From the NCBI GenBank assembly GCA_005862285.1, contig SZXW01000010.1, positions 124,001 through 188,000 on the forward strand: a stretch of DNA of 64,000 nucleotides, in the 5' to 3' direction. The notes under the pieces were generated by a model, which saw only the letters and a program-made list of their open reading frames with translations, made no database searches and had not been told where the DNA came from. Position 1 is the stretch's first letter. Every line of letters starts with the position of its first letter. This document shows positions 57,680 to 64,000 of this stretch, piece by piece. Source of the DNA: Chlorobium sp. Its GTDB lineage: Bacteria; Bacteroidota; Chlorobiia; Chlorobiales; Chlorobiaceae. A program made the position numbers and the translations under genes.

Positions 57680-59194
57680 TTACAGATTAAACGCAAAATA
57701 GATCTTCTCTCCGCCCCGGTTGACAAGCAGGAAAATAAGATCGCCTTTCTTGACGCTCTTGATGAGCGATCTGTATACAGCAAGCGATGTTACATCTTGT
57801 CTGTTGACAGCAAGAATGATATCGCGCTTCCTCAAACCGGCCATGAACGCATTGGAAGACGGATCGACCTCCGAAACAACAACCATACCGGGCGCGGGTT
57901 TCATGTTGAGTTTTTCAGCAATCTGTCCCACCTGCTCTTCTGCCTTGAATCCGAGAACAGATGGAACGATTGGACGTTCATCGCTCCTTGATTCGGCAAC
58001 CTCTCCGGAAGGCAACGATTCCAGCCGAACCGTAAACAGCAACAGCTTTCCATCTCTGCGCACCTTCAGCTTTACGGCCGAGCCGGGAGACTGACTTGCT
58101 ATCGAATTCCGAAGCTCGACGCTGCTGGATACATTCGCATTGTTGAATTCAAGAATGACATCACCAGTCCTTATACCGGCTTTCGCCGCCGGGCTGCCTT
58201 CAACAACCGTGCCTACCAGAACACCTTCGGTTTTCGACATCTGCATACCTTTGGCGATATTCTCATCGATATCCTGGATACTGACGCCGAGATAACCTCT
58301 GGTAACCTTGCCGGTCGTTATGAGCGATGTCAGTATCTTTTTCGCCATGTTGGACGGCACGGCAAATCCGATCCCCTCGAACCCGCCAGTCCGGCTTGCA
58401 ATAGCCGTGTTGATACCTACAAGTTCACCATTGATGTTGACAAGGGGACCACCGGAATTGCCCGGATTGATAGCCGCATCGGTCTGTATGAAATCCTCGT
58501 AATCCGCAAGCCCGACATTCGCCCGGCCTTTTGCGCTCACGATACCCTGTGTGACCGTTCTTGCGAGGTTTTCACCAAGCGGACTGCCGATCGCGATTAC
58601 CCATTCCCCTACCCGGAGCTTGTCACTGTTGCCGATCACGATCGGTTTCAGACCTTTCGCATTGATCTTGATGACGGCAAGATCGGTTTTCGGGTCCTTG
58701 CCGACAACTTTTGCATCGATCTTTCTGTTGTCGGATGTCCTGATATAGACCTGATCAGCATCATCGACCACATGGTTGTTGGTCAGGATATAGCCGTCAT
58801 CGGTTACTATGACTCCGGAACCGAGACCGCGCTGAACATTCCTGTGCCCGTTTCCGGGAGACCTCCGGGGAGATCCGAAGAAATCATCGAACGGATGGCC
58901 GAAAAAATCGAATGGAGATATAAGCCGTTCATTCAGCTTTTTCTCGGTATAAATTGTCACAACCGATGGGGTTGCCGATTCTGCGATCTGGACAAAAGCA
59001 TCGTTGAAATTCTTCAGGGTCTGGATCGGATAATTCTCGATACTGTTTGTCGCTGCAGCAAAACTGGGCCTGTTTGAGAAATTCAGGCCCTGAGGGCTCA
59101 TATTGAACTCGAAATTTGAAAAAACAAGAGCCCCCAAAACAATGCCCGCTATAACAAGGAGCAGGTATTTGACGGTTTTTTTTCTTTCTTTCAT
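57680..59194 (-). CDS. HtrA/DegP family periplasmic serine protease
   Basis: A 504-residue protease. An N-terminal membrane anchor or signal (YLLLVIAGIVLGALVFS) is followed by the trypsin-like domain with the triad in ILTNNHVVDDA (H), DPKTDLAVIK (D) and NPGNSGGPLV (S). Two PDZ domains follow (VTRGYLGVSIQDID near 290 and the C-terminal MAGLRKRDIILAVNRQDV). It handles misfolded envelope proteins. It lies 28 bases behind trpE on the same strand. Confidence 0.94.
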   Translation of the reverse strand: MKERKKTVKYLLLVIAGIVLGALVFSNFEFNMSPQGLNFSNRPSFAAATNSIENYPIQTLKNFNDAFVQIAESATPSVVTIYTEKKLNERLISPFDFFGHPFDDFFGSPRRSPGNGHRNVQRGLGSGVIVTDDGYILTNNHVVDDADQVYIRTSDNRKIDAKVVGKDPKTDLAVIKINAKGLKPIVIGNSDKLRVGEWVIAIGSPLGENLARTVTQGIVSAKGRANVGLADYEDFIQTDAAINPGNSGGPLVNINGELVGINTAIASRTGGFEGIGFAVPSNMAKKILTSLITTGKVTRGYLGVSIQDIDENIAKGMQMSKTEGVLVGTVVEGSPAAKAGIRTGDVILEFNNANVSSSVELRNSIASQSPGSAVKLKVRRDGKLLLFTVRLESLPSGEVAESRSDERPIVPSVLGFKAEEQVGQIAEKLNMKPAPGMVVVSEVDPSSNAFMAGLRKRDIILAVNRQDVTSLAVYRSLIKSVKKGDLIFLLVNRGGEKIYFAFNL

Positions 59195-59222
59195 CGCTTT
59201 TCTCAGAGTTATTGATCGTTCA

Positions 59223-60716
59223 TTATGGATTCATGGATTCAATAGTTTCAACAGCGGTCAAGCCGGCTTTCATTTTATTCATCGTCTCCTGGTATTCCGA
59301 TTCGGGTTGCGAATCGGCAACAATCCCGCCGGCAGCCTGAAAATAGATGGTGTCATCCTTGACCACCATGGTGCGAATTGCAATCGCCGTAGTCAGGTTT
59401 CCCTTGAAATCGAGAAAACCAACCGCACCTCCGTAAAGACCACGTTTTTCCTTTTCAAGTTCATAGATGATCTCCATTGCACGAACTTTCGGAGCACCTG
59501 TGAGTGTTCCTGCCGGAAAACAGGACCAGAAAGCATCCATGGTTCCAAGTTCATCGCTGAGTTCGCCCCGGACATTGCTGACAATATGCATGACGTGTGA
59601 ATATTTTTCAATCACCATCATCTCGTTGGTTTCAACGGTTCCAATCTTGGCGATCCTGCCGATATCGTTCCTGCTCAGGTCAATAAGCATGAGATGTTCG
59701 GCGCACTCCTTTTCATCCGCAAGCAGTTCCCGGGTAATCCGTTCATCCTCTTCGTATGTGTTTCCGCGGTGCCTTGTTCCTGCAATTGGACGGGTATCGA
59801 CGATACGCCTCCCGCTGCTGTCCTTTTCTACCCTGACAAGCAGTTCAGGGGATGAACCGACGATATGAAAATCCTTCAGATCGTAAAAATAAAGGTAAGG
59901 TGATGGATTGATGGTCCTGAGCATCCTGTAGACATCGAATGGGCGGGTGTTGAGCTTCCGCCGGAGACGCTGGGATATCTGAACCTGAAAAATATCACCT
60001 GCAAGGATATACTCTTTCGCTATACCGACTTTTTTCAGGTAATCCTCTTTCCCGGTATTTGAAACAACCGGTTCATGCTTTTCCGGCCTGAAAACAACTT
60101 CCTCCCTTGACAGCGGACGGAACATCTGTTCGGCTATTTCCTCGATTTTCCTATGAGTGGCAGGTTTATGGGATTCATCGAGATAGTTGGAAACAATGAA
60201 CACCTTCCGCATGATATTGTCGAAAATGACCAGGGTATCGCAGAAAAGAAGAAATACGTCAGGCATTCCTGCCGGATCGGGAAGCTCCGGCTTCGGTATC
60301 CTTTCGATAAGATGCATGGCATCGTAACTGAAATAACCGAACACTCCCGATGTGATCATCTGAGGAGAACCGTTCTTTTTCCTTGGAATCTCTTCGGTAT
60401 CGAACGCTTCGAGACAACGATCGATCTTTTTTCGCAGATCAGGCTCCCTGTCCGCAATCGTTCGAAGAAAGCTGTACTTCTCATTGAAAATATCGATAGT
60501 GACAGGACCGTCGACCGATCCACTGAGAATGGCTACGGGATCTATCGCAATATAGGAGAAGCGGGCAAGGAACTCCTCGCCTTCGACCGATTCGAGCAGG
60601 CAGGAATAGGGCCGCTGCAGTTTAAGGTAAACCGAAACCGGCGTCTCGGTATCGGCATGCACTTCCTTGTAGAGCGGCTTGAGCAGGTATGATACACACT
60701 GCTTGTGAACTGTCAT
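59223..60716 (-). CDS. trpE: anthranilate synthase component I
   Basis: A 497-residue chorismate-using enzyme. The feedback-site motif CLLESVEG is near residue 38; the catalytic half shows INPSPYLYFYDL, IAGTRHRGNTYEED, DLSRNDIGRIA, and GTLTGAPKVRAMEII with GGAVGFLDF. The N-terminal tryptophan-binding site favours TrpE over PabB. The partner trpG is not adjacent. It is the first gene of a probable pair with htrA. Confidence 0.92.
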   Translation of the reverse strand: MTVHKQCVSYLLKPLYKEVHADTETPVSVYLKLQRPYSCLLESVEGEEFLARFSYIAIDPVAILSGSVDGPVTIDIFNEKYSFLRTIADREPDLRKKIDRCLEAFDTEEIPRKKNGSPQMITSGVFGYFSYDAMHLIERIPKPELPDPAGMPDVFLLFCDTLVIFDNIMRKVFIVSNYLDESHKPATHRKIEEIAEQMFRPLSREEVVFRPEKHEPVVSNTGKEDYLKKVGIAKEYILAGDIFQVQISQRLRRKLNTRPFDVYRMLRTINPSPYLYFYDLKDFHIVGSSPELLVRVEKDSSGRRIVDTRPIAGTRHRGNTYEEDERITRELLADEKECAEHLMLIDLSRNDIGRIAKIGTVETNEMMVIEKYSHVMHIVSNVRGELSDELGTMDAFWSCFPAGTLTGAPKVRAMEIIYELEKEKRGLYGGAVGFLDFKGNLTTAIAIRTMVVKDDTIYFQAAGGIVADSQPESEYQETMNKMKAGLTAVETIESMNP

Positions 60717-60844
60717 AAAAGCTTGAAGCTTAATTGGTTATTGTAACAACGTAAAAAAGCGAAATTTTTCGTATTGTATTGTATGGTATAGTTCCGGGAA
60801 AAACAACCGGAATAAGCCGCTGAAAACAAAGAGCAATCAATGCT

Positions 60845-61267
60845 GTGCGCCCCCCGAAAAGAAAATTTATCATAAACTGGCTGAAAGCGTTTGCTGTCTC
60901 TCCCGGAGTGCTGTTTCCCGCTGCTTACCTTCTGTTGTACCTCGGAACGGTTATCTACCTCAATACGGATTATAAAAAAGAACTCATCAGGTCATTGAAC
61001 CTTGCTGCCGGTCCTTCATCCAGAATTGAATTGGGGCAGCTTCATACCTGTTACAGGCTCGATAACATTTCCGTTGACCGCATAGATATCATCGATCCGG
61101 TTACCACTCCGGAGAGTGTTAACCGACATGAAACCCTGATATCCATTAACTCAGTCAGCCTCCCTGTCAGAAACGTGGAGAAGCTCATGTTCAGCACTTC
61201 AGACCGCAAGTCATCACTCGATGCAATTTGCAGGCTGATTTTGTCTGAAAAACATCATGTTCAATGA
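60845..61267 (+). CDS. hypothetical membrane-anchored protein (140 aa)
   Basis: A 140-residue protein with a GTG start at 60845. One membrane helix (about 20-38, VLFPAAYLLLYLGTVIYL) is followed by a soluble, probably periplasmic domain (SSRIELGQLHTCYRLDNISV). No domain is recognised. It overlaps the end of lepB by seven bases on the other strand. Confidence 0.65.
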   Translation: MRPPKRKFIINWLKAFAVSPGVLFPAAYLLLYLGTVIYLNTDYKKELIRSLNLAAGPSSRIELGQLHTCYRLDNISVDRIDIIDPVTTPESVNRHETLISINSVSLPVRNVEKLMFSTSDRKSSLDAICRLILSEKHHVQ

Positions 61268-62091
61268 ACCATCATCCCCGGGCGGTTCCACCGGATCGAT
61301 GCCAGTTTGTTGACTGGATCGGTCAGCAGCGATAAGTCAGGGTTCCAGGACCAGTATACCATGAGTGCCTGGCCAAGAATGTGCTTTTCAGGCAGGAAAC
61401 CCCAGAAACGGCTGTCAAGGCTGTTATCCCGGTTATCACCCATTGCGAAATAATAGTTTTCCCTGACCGTATACTGTTCTGCCGGTGAGCCGTCAATAAA
61501 AACCTGCTTGCCCATCAGGCTGACCTCGTGGCCTTCATTGGCGATAAGTGAACTGTATGTCGTAAAATTTGCCGGTGTCAGTCTGATCACGTCGCCCGTT
61601 TTCGGCACACGAAGCGGGCCGTAATTGTCCTTGTTGTAGTCCGAATACTGGGGGAAAATCATGTAGTCCGCTTCTCCGGCCGGAACCCTGTTTCCGATGA
61701 ACTGCCCGTGTTCAGGCAACGGAACGGTTTTTTTATTGACAAAAAGCTGGCTGTTATGAATCTCCACCGTGTCACCGCTCAGGGCGATACAGCGCTTGAT
61801 ATAGTTCAGCGAAGGATCTTTCGGATATTTGAAAACAATAATGTCCCCGCGATTGACCGGGTGCAGTCCAGGCAGCCTGATATCGGAAAATGGTACTTTC
61901 GGACCGTAGACAAATTTGTTGACGAAAAGGAAATCACCGGCAAGCAATGTCCTTTCCATCGACCCGGTCGGAATCCTGTAGGACTCGACAACGAAAATCC
62001 GAAGGATCGTTGCAAAAATCGCCGCAATGATCAGAGCTTCAAACCATTCCTTCGAATGTTTCCTTTCCGGCTTGTTATTCTGCGTGTTCAA
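61261..62091 (-). CDS. lepB: signal peptidase I
   Basis: A 276-residue membrane protease. An N-terminal helix (ALIIAAIFATILRIFVV) is followed by the catalytic serine in YRIPTGSMERTLLAGD (about S42), the catalytic lysine in YIKRCIALSGD, and the C-terminal GDNRDNSLDSRFWG box. It removes signal peptides. It follows lepA by about 125 bases, as often seen. Confidence 0.95.
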   Translation of the reverse strand: MNTQNNKPERKHSKEWFEALIIAAIFATILRIFVVESYRIPTGSMERTLLAGDFLFVNKFVYGPKVPFSDIRLPGLHPVNRGDIIVFKYPKDPSLNYIKRCIALSGDTVEIHNSQLFVNKKTVPLPEHGQFIGNRVPAGEADYMIFPQYSDYNKDNYGPLRVPKTGDVIRLTPANFTTYSSLIANEGHEVSLMGKQVFIDGSPAEQYTVRENYYFAMGDNRDNSLDSRFWGFLPEKHILGQALMVYWSWNPDLSLLTDPVNKLASIRWNRPGMMVH

Positions 62092-62217
62092 TGATATGAT
62101 AGTTTTTGATTATAAAATGTCCTGCAGCGGCATCAATTGACCTGTAAGACGTCTTTTTTAATGAATTCCTGCCCCTTTAACCATATTTTTTATGCGGTTA
62201 AGGAATAAATCCTGCTC

Positions 62218-64000
62218 TTATTCCTCGATATTCAGCAGTGCAAGGAAAGCCTCCTGCGGAACCTCGACCCTTCCGACCTGTTTCATTCGTTTTTTACCCT
62301 CTTTCTGTTTTTCAAGCAGCTTCCGTTTTCGGCTTATGTCTCCGCCATAACATTTCGCCAGCACATTCTTGCGCATGGCTGATATGGTTTCGCGGGAGAT
62401 GATCTTGCTGCCGATAGCCGCCTGAATGGCAACCTCGTACATCTGCTTCGGGATGATCCCCTTGAGCTTCTGGCAGAGTTTCTTTCCCCAGTCATATGCT
62501 TTCGAACGGTGCACGATGATCGAAAGGGCATCGACCGGTTCAGCGTTCAGCAGCACATCGAGCTTGACAAGATCAGACGGGCGGTAGCCTGTATACTCGT
62601 AATCCATCGAGGCATAGCCTTTCGAAATGGATTTGAGCTTGTCGTGGAAATCAAAAACGATTTCGGCAAGGGGGAAATCGAAATGCATGATCACCCTTGA
62701 CGTATCGATGTAATCTGTATTCTTGTATTCACCCCTCCGGTCCATGCCGAGCTTCATGATATTGCCGATATATTCTGAAAGCGTAATGATCTGTACGCTC
62801 ACATACGGCTCTTCCACCTGCTTGATCCTTGTCGTGTCGGGCATTTTCGACGGATTGTCGACAACAACCACTTCGGCATTGGTCAGTACGACACGGTACT
62901 CGACGTTGGGTACCGTCGTGATGATATTGACATTGTACTCCCGTTCGAGACGCTCCTGGATGATTTCCATATGAAGCAGGCCGAGAAAGCCGCAACGGAA
63001 CCCGAACCCGAGCGCAACCGAGGTCTCGGGGGTATAAACGAGCGATGCATCGTTAAGGGCAAGCTTCTCGAGCGATTCGCGCAGGTCTTCGAATTCATTC
63101 GAATTGATCGGATAAAGACCGCTGAACACCATGGGTTTCACATCCTTGTATCCGGCAAGTCGTTCCAGCGCAGGAGTGTCGGCAAGCGTGACCGTATCGC
63201 CGACCTTGGCATCCTTCACATCCTTGATGGAACAGATCAGGTAACCGACATTGCCCGATTCAAGAACGTTTTTAGGATTCCGCTTCAGGCTCATGGTGCC
63301 GATTTCGTCGGCAATGAAAATCTTGTCACTGGCAAAAAATTTGACCCTGTCTCCTTTCTTCAGTACACCCTCAACAATACGCAGGTAGACAACGGCACCC
63401 CTGTATGCATCGAACACCGAATCGAAAATCAGTGCCCGCAAAGGTTTATCCTTGTTTTCAGCCGGAGGAGGCACCCTGGAAATGATGGCTTCCATGAGCT
63501 CGGTGATGCCGATTCCGGCTTTCGCTGAAACCTGCAGGATATCCTGGCGTTCGACACCGGTAAGGTCGATTATCTGTCTTGCAACCCCCTCGACATCGGA
63601 TGAGGGAAGGTCTATTTTATTGATAACCGGTATGATCTCAAGTCCTGCCTCGATTGCGAGATACAGGTTGGCGATTGTCTGCGCTTCAACGCCCTGTGTA
63701 GCGTCAACGACAAGCAGAGCCCCTTCGCAGGCAGCAAGTGAACGGGAAACTTCGTAGCTGAAGTCCACATGACCGGGTGTATCGATCAGGTTCAGGGTAT
63801 ATTCCCGGCTGTCGGCAGCAGTATATCTCATCTGGACGGCATGGCTTTTGATAGTGATGCCGCGCTCACGTTCGAGGTCCATATCATCGAGAACCTGTGC
63901 GGAAGACATCTGGGTGCGGTCGAGGGTATGGGTCACCTCGAGCAGGCGGTCTGCCAGAGTGGACTTTCCATGATCGATATGGGCTATAATGCAGAAGTTT
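62218..64000 (-). CDS. lepA: elongation factor 4 (LepA), partial at right edge
   Basis: 593 visible codons of LepA; the first few residues lie beyond the window. The P-loop [17 protein letters not shown] is at the very edge. G2 includes [10 protein letters not shown]3 [11 protein letters not shown] and G4 NKIDLP. The EF-G-like domains and the C-terminal region with [15 protein letters not shown] and [20 protein letters not shown] (in part) are intact. It is a ribosome-associated GTPase. Confidence 0.95.
   Translation of the reverse strand, partial: NFCIIAHIDHGKSTLADRLLEVTHTLDRTQMSSAQVLDDMDLERERGITIKSHAVQMRYTAADSREYTLNLIDTPGHVDFSYEVSRSLAACEGALLVVDATQGVEAQTIANLYLAIEAGLEIIPVINKIDLPSSDVEGVARQIIDLTGVERQDILQVSAKAGIGITELMEAIISRVPPPAENKDKPLRALIFDSVFDAYRGAVVYLRIVEGVLKKGDRVKFFASDKIFIADEIGTMSLKRNPKNVLESGNVGYLICSIKDVKDAKVGDTVTLADTPALERLAGYKDVKPMVFSGLYPINSNEFEDLRESLEKLALNDASLVYTPETSVALGFGFRCGFLGLLHMEIIQERLEREYNVNIITTVPNVEYRVVLTNAEVVVVDNPSKMPDTTRIKQVEEPYVSVQIITLSEYIGNIMKLGMDRRGEYKNTDYIDTSRVIMHFDFPLAEIVFDFHDKLKSISKGYASMDYEYTGYRPSDLVKLDVLLNAEPVDALSIIVHRSKAYDWGKKLCQKLKGIIPKQMYEVAIQAAIGSKIISRETISAMRKNVLAKCYGGDISRKRKLLEKQKEGKKRMKQVGRVEVPQEAFLALLNIEE

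Overview
The window comes from a green sulfur bacterium (Chlorobiaceae). Three sets of genes support this: the bacteriochlorophyll a genes bchF-bchC-bchX, a carotenoid desaturase of the CrtQ type with a chlorosome-envelope-like protein a few genes away, and a full C5-pathway tetrapyrrole set (hemA, hemC, hemD, hemB). Both ends are cut: a WecG/TagA-type glycosyltransferase at the left edge and lepA at the right edge are incomplete.

Layout. 0-8 kb: signalling (a response-regulator phosphatase and a hybrid histidine kinase), a YjbQ protein, type III glutamine synthetase and its probable Lrp/AsnC regulator. 8-14 kb: crtQ, an arsenosugar-type operon (ArsS-like radical SAM enzyme plus two small glycosyltransferases), a chlorosome-type protein and dut. 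14-18 kb: an accessory stretch with a short DUF2934 gene, an XRE pseudogene, the bacillithiol gene bshB1, and a C1 protease and GH19 hydrolase with no visible secretion signal. 18-23 kb: a peptide-binding lipoprotein, bchFCX and tatA. 23-31 kb: a second accessory stretch with a methyltransferase/radical-SAM pair, a HipBST-type toxin-antitoxin operon with three regularly spaced operator-like palindromes, a PH-domain protein, a RES/Xre toxin-antitoxin pair, gene relics and a DUF900 lipoprotein.

31-46 kb: typA, a CcsA/HemX-like membrane protein, hemA-hemC-hemD, a HisN-like phosphatase, a four-gene sodium-translocating acyl-CoA decarboxylase cluster lying between hemD and hemB, then hemB and aroC. 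46-64 kb: mostly housekeeping: cysE, a queD-like gene, a radical SAM protein, a BCD/PucC-type transporter, recD2 split by a one-base frameshift, thiC behind a TPP riboswitch, tpiA, greA, htrA, trpE, lepB and lepA.

The photosynthesis-related genes form a coherent set. HemA/C/D/B make uroporphyrinogen III, BchF/C/X act late in bacteriochlorophyll a synthesis, CrtQ supplies carotenoid, and the chlorosome protein and BCD transporter belong to antenna assembly. The most unusual points are a sigma-region-4-like C-terminal extension on BchX, the HipBST locus with phased operators, the radical SAM/methyltransferase pair of unknown product, and the recD2 frameshift in a C6 tract. All family calls were made by reading the sequence; no database search was run.
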